Of a DNA stretch of 64,000 bases, positions 56,134-64,000 are shown in pieces (position 1 is the stretch's first letter; each line of letters starts with the position of its first letter). The notes beneath the pieces were generated by a model. The model searched no databases and was not told where the DNA came from. It saw nothing but the letters and a program-made list of their open reading frames with translations. The position numbers and the translations under genes are program-made. The DNA lies in NCBI GenBank assembly GCA_963815475.1, contig CAWFHD010000003.1, positions 7,564,001 through 7,628,000 on the forward strand, written 5' to 3'. Source of the stretch: Sulfopaludibacter sp963815475 (lineage in GTDB: Bacteria > Acidobacteriota > Terriglobia > Bryobacterales > Bryobacteraceae).

Positions 56134-57219
56134 TCAGCCAATTGCGGCACACACCGCTTGTCCCACTTGTTCCGTGGTGGCGGGCGTGCCTTTGGGTCTT
56201 AAATCCGCGGTAACCTGGCCGCTTTGGAGCACGGTTTCGATTGCCGTGTCGACCGCGGCCGCTTCCTCTTTGAGTCCGAAACTGTAGGCCAGCATGGCGG
56301 CCACCGAACCGATGGCTCCCAATGGGTTGGCTTTGTTTTGTCCCGCGATGTCGGGCGCGGAGCCGTGGACCGGCTCGTAGAGGCCCACCCAGGCTCCTGA
56401 CGGACGTTTGTCCCCGATGGAGGCCGACGGCAACATACCGATGGAGCCGGCGAGCACCGCTCCTTCATCGCTGAGAATGTCGCCGAACATGTTCTCGGTC
56501 AGCACCACGTCAAAGCGCCTTGGATTCAGGATAAGCTGCATGGCGCAGTTGTCGACCAGCAGGTGGTCCAACTCCACGTCGGGATAATCCTTGGCGATTT
56601 CCACCACTACGCGCCGCCACAACTGCGAATTCTCCAGCACGTTCGACTTGTCTACCGACGTAACTTTCTTGCGGCGCGTGCGCGCCAGGTGGAAGGCCAT
56701 GCGGGAAACACGCTCGATTTCCGAGCGCGTGTAGGTCATGGTATTGACCGCCCGCGTCTCCGCGCCGTCTTCCATAATGCCGCGCGGAGTGCCGTAGTAG
56801 ATTCCGCCCGTCAATTCGCGGACGATAATCATATCGGTGCCTTCCACCAGGTGGTTCTTCAATGGAGAAGAATCCAACTGTGACGCATACGCTCTCACCG
56901 GGCGCAGATTGGCATAAACGCCCAGAGCTTTACGAATCCCCAACAAACCTTTTTCGGGCCGCTTCTCAGGCGGCGCATTATCGAACTCGGGCAACCCCAC
57001 CGCGCCCATCAAAGTGGCGTCGGCATCCGCGGCCAGCTTGGCCGTCTCCTCCGGAAACGGGGAGCCGGTCTTGTGAATGGCGATGCCGCCCAGCAAGCCC
57101 TCGGTAAGAGTGAGGTTGTGCTGCCACTTGGCCGCCACGTATTGCAAAACGCGGACGGCCTCACGAGTGACTTCCGTGCCGATGCCATCGCCCGGCAGAA
57201 CCAGAACCTTGAGATCCAT
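56134..57219 (-). CDS. leuB: 3-isopropylmalate dehydrogenase
   Basis: The 361-residue product opens with LVLPGDGIGTEVTREAVRVL and has substrate residues in VRELTGGIYYG. The dinucleotide/metal region reads DVVLTENMFGDILSDEGAV and EPVHGSAPDIAGQNKANP. It makes 2-oxoisocaproate precursor using NAD. It starts 3 bp after leuA. Confidence 0.95.
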   Translation of the reverse strand: MDLKVLVLPGDGIGTEVTREAVRVLQYVAAKWQHNLTLTEGLLGGIAIHKTGSPFPEETAKLAADADATLMGAVGLPEFDNAPPEKRPEKGLLGIRKALGVYANLRPVRAYASQLDSSPLKNHLVEGTDMIIVRELTGGIYYGTPRGIMEDGAETRAVNTMTYTRSEIERVSRMAFHLARTRRKKVTSVDKSNVLENSQLWRRVVVEIAKDYPDVELDHLLVDNCAMQLILNPRRFDVVLTENMFGDILSDEGAVLAGSIGMLPSASIGDKRPSGAWVGLYEPVHGSAPDIAGQNKANPLGAIGSVAAMLAYSFGLKEEAAAVDTAIETVLQSGQVTADLRPKGTPATTEQVGQAVCAAIG

Positions 57220-57222
57220 GAA

Positions 57223-58395
57223 CTAATCCGCCGCCACTGCCTGCGCTTTTTGACCGGCGTGAATCAACTCCCGAATCTCCTCATCCATCAAGCCCTTCTT
57301 GCGATGGTCGGCCACCGCGGTGAAGCGGTGATAGAGCGCGTCGAGCTCTTCGCGGGTGAGTTCGAAACCCATCACCTTGGCGCGCTCGTTCAGGGCGTGG
57401 CGTCCGCTGTGCTTGCCCAGCACAAGTTTGCCTTCGGGCACACCCACCGAGCGCGGGTCGATGATTTCGTACGTGCTCTTTTCCTTCAGGTAACCGTCCT
57501 GGTGAATGCCCGCCTCGTGGGCGAACGCGTTGCGGCCCACAATCGCCTTGTTGGGCTGCGGCCCGAATGTGATGATGGAACTCAGCAGTTGGCTGGCCGA
57601 GTAGAGATGCTCGGCGTTGATGCCGGTGTGATAGGGGTAGGCATCGGAGCGCGTCTTCAAGATCATGACGATCTCTTCCAGCGAACAGTTCCCTGCCCTT
57701 TCGCCGATTCCGTTGACGGTGCACTCCACCTGCCGCGCGCCGGCTTCGATGGCGGCAAGCGAGTTGGCCACCGCCAGGCCGAGATCATCGTGGCAATGCA
57801 CGCTGACGATGGCACAATCGCCAAGAGCCTTCGCGATGCGGCCGATGAGCGCGCCGTATTCTTTCGGCGAGGAGTAGCCTACGGTGTCGGGAATATTCAC
57901 GGTGCGCGCGCCGGCTGCGACCACGGCCTTGGAAATCTTCTCCAGAAAATCGGGTTCGGTGCGCGCGCCGTCTTCAGCGGAGAATTCCACGTCGTCCACG
58001 TGCCGCCGAGCCAGTTCCACGGCAGCTACGGCCTCATCGAGCACCTGCTGCTGCGTCTTCTTCAGCTTGAACTTCAGATGGATATCGCTGGTAGCGATGA
58101 AAGTGTGGATGCGCGGGCGGCGGGCGTGCGCCAGGGACTTGGCAGCGCGCTCCACGTCCAATGTGCAGCAGCGCGCCAAGGCAGCAACCTGCGCCCACGG
58201 GAACTCGCGGCTCACCGCTTCCACGGCTTCGAAGTCGCCTTCCGATGCGATGGGGAATCCGGCTTCGAGGATGTCTACACCCAAATCCACCAGCTTGCGG
58301 GCCATCCGCAATTTCTCTGGAACGGTCATGCTGCATCCCGGCGATTGCTCGCCATCACGCAGCGTGGTGTCAAAGATGTATACGCGGTCGCTCAT
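57223..58395 (-). CDS. leuA: 2-isopropylmalate synthase
   Basis: The 390-residue product has the catalytic start YIFDTTLRDGEQSPG and the metal histidines in HCHDDLGLAVANSL. It lacks the long C-terminal leucine-feedback domain of full-length (about 510-residue) LeuA; it stops near the linker (LIHAGQKAQAVAAD). So it is a short form that may be feedback-insensitive, or a homocitrate/citramalate-type relative. Position at the head of leuABCD supports LeuA. Confidence 0.85.
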   Translation of the reverse strand: MSDRVYIFDTTLRDGEQSPGCSMTVPEKLRMARKLVDLGVDILEAGFPIASEGDFEAVEAVSREFPWAQVAALARCCTLDVERAAKSLAHARRPRIHTFIATSDIHLKFKLKKTQQQVLDEAVAAVELARRHVDDVEFSAEDGARTEPDFLEKISKAVVAAGARTVNIPDTVGYSSPKEYGALIGRIAKALGDCAIVSVHCHDDLGLAVANSLAAIEAGARQVECTVNGIGERAGNCSLEEIVMILKTRSDAYPYHTGINAEHLYSASQLLSSIITFGPQPNKAIVGRNAFAHEAGIHQDGYLKEKSTYEIIDPRSVGVPEGKLVLGKHSGRHALNERAKVMGFELTREELDALYHRFTAVADHRKKGLMDEEIRELIHAGQKAQAVAAD

Positions 58396-58498
58396 GGATT
58401 AAACCGATATCGTCATTATCGCCATCGGCGCTGCGATTTGGCAAATTTATAATATTAGCGGTGCACATTTAGGAATGTTATATTAAAACTAACCGCCG
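58396..58498. promoter_or_regulatory. divergent leuA/LysR control region
   Basis: This 103-base gap contains the inverted repeat ATCGC / GCGAT (58418-58422 and 58433-58437), the palindrome CGATATCG, and a TATAAT at 58448-58453. Such gaps usually hold LysR-type operators for both directions; the exact box is not certain. Confidence 0.5.
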
Positions 58499-59368
58499 AT
58501 GGAACTTTATTCCCTGCAAGTGTTTCTGACCGTCGCCAATGAAAAGAGCTTCTCGCGGGCGGCCGAAAAACTGCTGCGCACGCAGCCGGCCATTTCATTG
58601 GCGTTACAGCGGTTGGAACAGGAACTGGGCGAGCGGCTGATCGACCGGTCGGGGAAAGATCTGATTCTCACGGACGCGGGACGCACGGTGATCGAATACG
58701 CGCGCCGCTTCGAGAGCCTGCATCGCGAACTGGACAACTCCTTAGCGGAACTGCGCGACAATTCGGCCGGCCGCCTCACTATAGGGGCCAACGAATCGAC
58801 CACGCTGTACCTGCTGCGCCACATCGAGAAGTACCGCGAACTGTACCCGAAAGTGAAGATTCAGGTGCGGCGGAGCCTGTCGAGCAAGATCCCCAACGAA
58901 TTGCTGGATGGCAATCTGGAACTGGGCGTGATCAGTTACGACCCTGCGGATGAACGGCTGAAGTCGAAGGTCATTTATAGCGACGCACTGGCCTTTATCG
59001 TGTCGCCCAAGCATCGCCTGGCGAATCGGAAATCGGTTTCGATTACCGAACTGGGTTCGGAGACGTTCATCGCACACAACGTGATTTCGCCCTATCGCGA
59101 CCTGGTGCTGCGAACGTTTCAAGGGCACAAAGTCGCGTTGAATATGGAAGTAGAGATGCCCACGATCGAGACCATCCGCAAACTGGTGCAGAACGATCAG
59201 GGCGTGGCGTTCCTGCCGCGTATGTGCGTGGAGCAGGAAATCGAACAGAAGCTGTTGTGCGAAGTGCGGGTGAAGGAAATGCATGTGGAGCGGAAGATCC
59301 GCCTGGTCTATCCGACGCGCCGGGTGCTGAGCCACGCGGCGAAGGCGTTTCTCGAAGTGGTGGGCTAG
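58499..59368 (+). CDS. LysR-family transcriptional regulator, probable leu regulator
   Basis: The 289-residue product has the LysR winged helix (LQVFLTVANEKSFSRAAEKL, then LRTQPAISLALQRLEQELGE). A periplasmic-binding-like effector domain follows (about 90-289). Divergent placement next to leuA suggests control of leuABCD in response to leucine or a pathway intermediate; the effector is unknown. Confidence 0.88.
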   Translation: MELYSLQVFLTVANEKSFSRAAEKLLRTQPAISLALQRLEQELGERLIDRSGKDLILTDAGRTVIEYARRFESLHRELDNSLAELRDNSAGRLTIGANESTTLYLLRHIEKYRELYPKVKIQVRRSLSSKIPNELLDGNLELGVISYDPADERLKSKVIYSDALAFIVSPKHRLANRKSVSITELGSETFIAHNVISPYRDLVLRTFQGHKVALNMEVEMPTIETIRKLVQNDQGVAFLPRMCVEQEIEQKLLCEVRVKEMHVERKIRLVYPTRRVLSHAAKAFLEVVG

Positions 59369-59400
59369 GCGCGTCCGTAACGGACGCTGATTGCAGATCT

Positions 59401-59619
59401 TCAGCCTTCCACCTGCTCTGCGATTTTCTCAGCCAGCGCTGCGATGTGGAGAACGGCGTCTGCGTTGAGGGGCAGCGCGGGCAGGCCCGGCAGGGATTCC
59501 TGAAGTGCCATGAGAGCCGTCAGCAGGGCACCGGAGGATCTCAGCACGGTCAGCAGGAATTCGAGTTCCACAGGCGCGAGCGCAATGCGCACCGGTTGGA
59601 TCGCCTCAGGATCTTGCAT
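59401..59619 (-). CDS. small helical protein of unknown function
   Basis: The 72-residue product (MQDPEAIQPVRIALAPVELE ... ALAEKIAEQVEG) is Leu/Ala-rich and probably helical, without signal peptide. It starts just after the terminator of the large repeat gene. The ribosome-binding site is weak (GGCGGA a few bases upstream). It may be real or a chance frame. Confidence 0.4.
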   Translation of the reverse strand: MQDPEAIQPVRIALAPVELEFLLTVLRSSGALLTALMALQESLPGLPALPLNADAVLHIAALAEKIAEQVEG

Positions 59620-59630
59620 ACATCCGCCAT

Positions 59631-59661
59631 AAGAAAAAGCCCAGCCGGGTGAGGGCTGGGC
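59631..59661 (-). terminator. rho-independent terminator of the large repeat protein gene
   Basis: On the minus strand the 8-bp stem GCCCAGCC / GGCTGGGC with a 7-base loop is followed by TTTTTCTT. It lies about 70 bases after the stop at 59730. Confidence 0.88.
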
Positions 59662-59729
59662 GGGAAGGTTTGCTGCCGGCGATCCACGATGAACTGACGT
59701 GAATCGCCAGCAGCTTAAGCGGAGCGAAC

Positions 59730-62700
59730 TTACTTCACTTGTACTGTGACTCCGGTCTGTGTGCCGGTGGAGCCGAGATTGATCACGATCGGTTGCGGTC
59801 CGGCAGTCACGCCGGCGGGAATCTGCACGTTCACCTGCAAGACTCCATATACCAAGCCGGGTGCGGAGCCCGCGAACTGCACTTGCGCGGTGACACCACC
59901 GACCGTTGCGGTTACCGGGAGGACCGGGTTGTTAATGGTGGAGGCGGTGGCGACTCCGCCGGTTACGGATTGCGGCGATGTGACGCCTTCACCCGTCATA
60001 TAGACTGCGACGACTCTTCCGGCTGATTCCCCGTTGGTGGGACCGTTGGGCGAGAAGTCCTGGTTCAGGATGGATCCCGGACCGCTGCCCGTAAGGTTCT
60101 GCGTGTAGATGCCGGGCACGGTGGGAACTACGGTGTAAGTGAGCGGCGCGGACGTTGCGCCCGAGTAGACCACAGTGATGGTAGTTGTGGGACGGCCAGC
60201 GATTTCGTACGGCACCATCACGCTGGTCTGAGTGGCCGATGCGTACACCATCGGCGCGGCGACGCTGTCAAAGAACACCTGGGTATTGCCGATGTTGGTG
60301 GACACCTTGCCGGCCGAGGTGAGGGTGAGGCCTGCGAGCGATGCCGGTCCAATGCCGGTGCCGAAGATCACGATATTCTCACCCGGCGAAATGGAGCCGG
60401 TGAAGCCGCTTGCGGCATTGCGAATACCGATGATTACGGGAGTCGGGATGGCAGTAACCGCCAGCGTCACATTCACGACCACCGGAGCAGCAGCGTTGGG
60501 CGACGCAATGGTAATGGTGCCGGTATAGTTCCCGGCAACCAGCGACGTGGGAGTTACTTGTACCGAGAGGGCAGTGGCGGTAGAACTAAGGCTGCCACTT
60601 GCCGGCGTGACCGCGAGCCAGTTAGCGCCATCGGTGGTCTTCGCCGTCGCGGTGAAGGTGGATGTGCCGGACGACGAGACTTGCAACTGCTGCGCTGCCG
60701 GGGCCGCAGTGCCCGTGATGTAAGTGAAAGCGAGGGTGCCCGACGGGCTTACGGTAAGGGTTTGCGGCGCTACCACGTTGAGCGTCACGGGAATGGTGAT
60801 CGGGCTCCCCGCGGCGCCGTTCGAAGTGATCGTCACCGCGCCGGTATATTGGCCCACCGCCAGCGTTCCCGCGTTTGCCGACACCTGGATAGAGCCAGGC
60901 GTCGATCCTGTGCTGGAAGGCGTGGTTGATCCGCTCGTGACCACCCCGGCAGTCAACCAGTTGCCGCCGCTGGTAGTTGTCGCCGCGACACTGAAGTTCA
61001 CGCTGTTCGGGCTGGATGTGACGGCGATGGTTTGTGCCGCAGGGGCGGCGCTGTTCTGCACTTGTTGGAAGTTCAGCACCGTCTGATTGGCGGAGATGGT
61101 GCCCGCGGAGACAGTAAGGTTCACCGTCACCGTTGCCGGGCTATTGCTGGCATTGGGGGCAGTTACCGTAATAAGTCCGGTGTAATTGCCGGGACTCAGT
61201 TTGGACCCATCTACCGCCACGGTCAGGGTAGCGTTGCTGCTGGTGTTACCCGAAGTCGGACTGACGGAGAGCCAGTTGACGGAGGAGTTGGTGCTGGCGA
61301 CGGCCTGATAGTTAAGTGTCTGGCCGTTGCCGCTAAGGGTTACCGTTTGCGTGGCCGGGGCCGAACCGCCGAGCGTCTGCGAGAAATTCAGAGTGCTTTG
61401 GCTCAGGGAAATGCTGCCGGCGGTCACGTTAAAGGTCACCGGAATGGTGTACGGGCTGTTTGCTACCGTGGCGCCGGATGGGGCGGAGGTGATAGTGACG
61501 GTTCCGGTGTATGTTCCCGGTGAAAGAATGCCAGGTAGCGCGCCAATGCTGATTACGTTACTGCCGGCAGTCGTGGTGCCGCTTTGCGGTGTGGCGAAGA
61601 GCCAGCTACCGCCGGAAGCAGTGGTAAAAGCGACCGTGTACGGAAGTGGCGACCCATCGGTGCTGTTCAGGGTCACGGGCAGGGTGGCCGGGGCCGCTCC
61701 GTTCACTTGTGCCGTAAGGACCGGCTGCGATGGCGGGTTGCCCGGAAGCGTAACTACTAGCAGCGGTGAATTGCTCACGTAGTAGGTTACGGGAATGGTG
61801 AGGGGGCTGTTCAGGGCAGCGTTGCCATTGGCCGGATTGGTAGCAGTAATGGTGATGGTTCCGGTATAAGTGCCGGCCGCAAGGCCGGTGGGTATCACGG
61901 TAACTGTGAAACTACTTTTCGTGCTGGCGGTGGTGTTGCCGCTCACTAGCAGCCAACTCCCGCCGGCGGGGCTTGTGGCCGCGGTGGCCACATAGCTCAG
62001 GGTGGCGCCGGTGCTGCTGCTGACGGTGACGGTCTGCGAAGTTTGCGAAGTTGCAACTGGATTTTGCCCAATCTGGGTTTCGAACGTCAGCGCCGAGAGG
62101 TTGGTCACGAGCGACGCATCGCTAGCCACGGTGAGAGTTACCGGCACTGATTGGGGCCCGTTGCCCGCGCCCGAACCAGTGAATGTTACGGTGCCCTGAT
62201 ATTTACCAGGCGTAAGGCCGCTGGCGTTCACCGCCACCGAGAACGGGGAAGCGCTGCCTGTGGTCCCGGCCGAAGGTGTTACTGTCAGCCAGTTGCCGCC
62301 GGCACTGGTGGTAGCTGCGGCAGTTACCGGAATCTGCCCGGTGGCCGAGGCCGCCGCGACCGCGGTGGAAGTGGTCACGACGCTTTGCGCCGGGGGATTC
62401 ACACCGCTGTTGAGTTCATAAATAAAGCTCAGGCCGGCAGAGGGAACGCTCAAGAGCGGGGAACTGGAAACCAGAAGGTTGACCGTAATGTTCTGCTGCT
62501 GGGGCGACCCGCCGGGTGTAAAGAGCGTCACGGTGCCGGTCCAGTTACCCGCCGGAAGAGCGGCGGTGGTGTCGTAACTCACGGTAATGGGCACGCTGCC
62601 GTTGGCGGGAATCGTGCCGCTCGACGGATTGATCACGATCCAGTTGCGCCCCGAGGGATTATTGGCCACGGTGGACGAGAGTCCATAGGTCAGCGCCTGA

Positions 62701-63524
62701 GTGCTGGTAGTGGCGATCGTCAACACTTGTTGGGGCAGGTTGTTCGCGCCTCCAAGCTGATAATTAATCTGCAGCGTGCTGCCGCTGATTGTAACTGGCG
62801 GAGCGACGGTGACAGTTAAGGTCACCGGCACAATCACTGGCGTGTTGTTACTGGCGCCGGAAGGCGTAATGGTAACTGTGCCGTTGTACGTTCCGGCTGC
62901 GAGTGTGGGCGTGACGTTGGGATCGAGGATCACTGCCACGGCGCCGGAGCCGCCCGTGATGGCGCCGCTAGTGGGCGCCACGTTCAACCAGTTGCCTCCG
63001 TTCGTGGTGGCCGCCGCTGCCGTAAACGCGGAGTTCGGACCCGTGATCGCGAGGCTGGTCGGATTGGGAAGCGCGCTGCCGGTTTGGTAGCTCAGGTTCA
63101 CAGACGCGGGGCTAACGGCGAGGGCACTTACCGTGAAAGTGATCGGAATCACGATCTGCGAAGCACCCGTCACCTGCGGATTGATGGACACCGATCCCGT
63201 ATAAGTGCCGGCCGGAACGCAACTCGGATCCGCAGTGATGGTGAGGGCAAACGGTGTGGATCCAGTTGAGCCCGTCACGCCGGCGCTGCAGGTTCCGTTG
63301 AAGCGCAGCCAGGACACTTGGGAAGATGTCTGCTCAAGTATGGTCGCAGTAGCGAAGACGGAGCTGCCCGTCGTGCTCGAGACGTTGATGGTCTGTTGAA
63401 CGGGTTGACCGCCCGTTTGTCCTGAGAAACTCAGCGAGGTCTTATCGACGCTAACCTGAGCCGACAGACTTAGTGCAGCAGTCAGTAACGTGCCAACAAG
63501 ATAAATGGATTTTAACTTTTTCAA
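59730..63524 (-). CDS. very large secreted Ig/BACON-like repeat protein with Solibacter-type C-terminal domain
   Basis: The TTG at 63524 is preferred: GGAGG lies 5 bases upstream and the product begins with a signal peptide (KLKSIYLVGTLLTAALSLSAQ). About ten or eleven tandem beta-sandwich repeats of about 90-100 residues follow. Each has a pattern like LAAGTYNGTVTITPSGA, then IPVTLTV, and GGNWLNVAPTSG. The last about 230 residues form a TIGR03437-like domain (IRNAASGFTGSISPGENIVI, NTQVFFDSVAAPMVYAS) ending GVTVQVK. About 1264 residues in total. Likely a cell-surface or matrix adhesion protein; ligand unknown. A frame continues upstream to 63605 but lacks a leader. Confidence 0.8.
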   Translation of the reverse strand: MKKLKSIYLVGTLLTAALSLSAQVSVDKTSLSFSGQTGGQPVQQTINVSSTTGSSVFATATILEQTSSQVSWLRFNGTCSAGVTGSTGSTPFALTITADPSCVPAGTYTGSVSINPQVTGASQIVIPITFTVSALAVSPASVNLSYQTGSALPNPTSLAITGPNSAFTAAAATTNGGNWLNVAPTSGAITGGSGAVAVILDPNVTPTLAAGTYNGTVTITPSGASNNTPVIVPVTLTVTVAPPVTISGSTLQINYQLGGANNLPQQVLTIATTSTQALTYGLSSTVANNPSGRNWIVINPSSGTIPANGSVPITVSYDTTAALPAGNWTGTVTLFTPGGSPQQQNITVNLLVSSSPLLSVPSAGLSFIYELNSGVNPPAQSVVTTSTAVAAASATGQIPVTAAATTSAGGNWLTVTPSAGTTGSASPFSVAVNASGLTPGKYQGTVTFTGSGAGNGPQSVPVTLTVASDASLVTNLSALTFETQIGQNPVATSQTSQTVTVSSSTGATLSYVATAATSPAGGSWLLVSGNTTASTKSSFTVTVIPTGLAAGTYTGTITITATNPANGNAALNSPLTIPVTYYVSNSPLLVVTLPGNPPSQPVLTAQVNGAAPATLPVTLNSTDGSPLPYTVAFTTASGGSWLFATPQSGTTTAGSNVISIGALPGILSPGTYTGTVTITSAPSGATVANSPYTIPVTFNVTAGSISLSQSTLNFSQTLGGSAPATQTVTLSGNGQTLNYQAVASTNSSVNWLSVSPTSGNTSSNATLTVAVDGSKLSPGNYTGLITVTAPNASNSPATVTVNLTVSAGTISANQTVLNFQQVQNSAAPAAQTIAVTSSPNSVNFSVAATTTSGGNWLTAGVVTSGSTTPSSTGSTPGSIQVSANAGTLAVGQYTGAVTITSNGAAGSPITIPVTLNVVAPQTLTVSPSGTLAFTYITGTAAPAAQQLQVSSSGTSTFTATAKTTDGANWLAVTPASGSLSSTATALSVQVTPTSLVAGNYTGTITIASPNAAAPVVVNVTLAVTAIPTPVIIGIRNAASGFTGSISPGENIVIFGTGIGPASLAGLTLTSAGKVSTNIGNTQVFFDSVAAPMVYASATQTSVMVPYEIAGRPTTTITVVYSGATSAPLTYTVVPTVPGIYTQNLTGSGPGSILNQDFSPNGPTNGESAGRVVAVYMTGEGVTSPQSVTGGVATASTINNPVLPVTATVGGVTAQVQFAGSAPGLVYGVLQVNVQIPAGVTAGPQPIVINLGSTGTQTGVTVQVK

Positions 63525-63693
63525 GAATACCTCCAGCGAAAGGGCAGTCCGAGGGGAATGAACGCGTTCCTCAAGCCGGTGCTGCTTAAGCACGCCAGGC
63601 GCCACGCCTTCAGAGCCCTAAAACATTTTGCACGCTTTACGTTTTAGATGCAAGAGAAATCGTGACTTACGGACATCGCGGCGGCGTGACGGA

Positions 63694-64000
63694 TTAGTTC
63701 GCGGGTTCGACATCCGTCGCAGTAGGACACACCTGCTGTGCCGTGCCGCCACGATACAAGTTTTTCGCGGCAATGTAAGTTAACACACAGTCGGGAATCT
63801 CCACGGGGGCTTCGCCCGCCGCCAGCGCCTGCCTGATGGAAGATGACGACGCAGGTAACTCCAGACCATCCAGTCGTTCCATGCAAACTGTTTCCGGGAC
63901 ATCGTAAGTACGTCCAGGGCGGCTGGCCACCAGAAAACAGACGGAACGAGCCACATCCTGCCAACGTCTCCAGGTTTGAATTTCCGCAAAGGCGTCCGCG
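63694..64000 (-). CDS. nadD: nicotinate-nucleotide adenylyltransferase, C-terminal part
   Basis: The frame is open to the window edge, so the N-terminus lies beyond it. Visible residues (ADAFAEIQTWRRWQDVAR, then VASRPG and LPASSSSIRQALAAGE) match the NadD C-terminal half, including the SSS-IR nucleotide motif and VEIPDCVLTYIAAKNLY. NadD adds AMP to nicotinate mononucleotide in NAD synthesis. Confidence 0.85.
   Translation of the reverse strand, partial: ADAFAEIQTWRRWQDVARSVCFLVASRPGRTYDVPETVCMERLDGLELPASSSSIRQALAAGEAPVEIPDCVLTYIAAKNLYRGGTAQQVCPTATDVEPAN

Noticed and set aside
1..64000. Search by eye for CRISPR arrays, tRNA/rRNA genes and prophage modules.
   Set aside because: No regularly spaced direct repeats, no cloverleaf or rRNA signatures, and no phage structural or integrase motifs were recognised.

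Overview
The window looks like chromosomal DNA from an Acidobacteriota bacterium of the Bryobacterales/'Candidatus Solibacter' kind. The clues are family-level and seen directly: three MacB/FtsX-type permeases of the Acidobacterial 'duplicated orphan permease' (ADOP) type, one with an adjacent PadR regulator; two proteins ending in the Solibacter-type secreted C-terminal domain (TIGR03437-like); a VWFA-related acidobacterial protein; and a large carboxypeptidase-regulatory/TonB receptor. The DNA is GC-rich. No rRNA, tRNA, CRISPR array, phage module or intact transposase was recognised.

Layout. 1-5.0 kb: a minus-strand run containing a membrane-anchored acidobacterial HTH-like protein, an ACT-domain protein, a lipoprotein, a geranylgeranyl-reductase-type flavoprotein and hemL. 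5.3-11.1 kb: a TonB-dependent receptor, then a seven-haem cytochrome fused to TPR repeats whose predicted start lies inside a dispersed palindromic repeat. 11.1-15.2 kb: an M14-type deacylase, a decayed HipA fragment and ADOP permease 1. 15.4-26.2 kb (mostly plus): FecR/DUF6600-like envelope protein, coiled-coil protein, glycosidase-like secreted protein, GT-C membrane protein, a CadC-like regulator on the minus strand, and a vanadium-haloperoxidase-like enzyme. 26.4-35.7 kb (minus): secreted propeller with TIGR03437-like tail; then a compact run comprising response-regulator phosphatase, propeller, BON protein, beta-sandwich lipoprotein, GT-C glycosyltransferase and BadF-type sugar kinase. 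35.9-40.8 kb: ileS-lspA-lgt-phzF. 41-42.3 kb: aquaporin-arsC with an upstream palindrome. 42.5-46.6 kb: assorted single genes. 46.7-52.3 kb: ADOP 2 with PadR, and ADOP 3 behind a perfect 12-bp palindrome. 52.3-54.1 kb: SDR and HEAT-repeat proteins. 54.0-59.4 kb: leuABCD divergent from a LysR regulator. 59.4-64 kb: a very large Ig/BACON-like repeat protein and the 3' end of nadD.

How genes work together. ileS-lspA-lgt couples isoleucyl-tRNA charging with lipoprotein maturation. leuABCD is a complete leucine branch set. aqp-arsC is a compact arsenic detoxification unit (reduction, then channel-mediated exit). The 28.8-35.7 kb run may build or remodel an envelope glycan; that is inference.

Caution. 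Eight genes or gene remnants contain nine apparent one-base frameshifts in otherwise well-conserved coding sequence (hemL, flavoprotein, hipA remnant, GT-C protein, haloperoxidase, propeller, BadF kinase twice, ADOP 3). The simplest reading is an error-bearing assembly, so these are annotated as whole genes with a flagged frameshift, except the hipA remnant.
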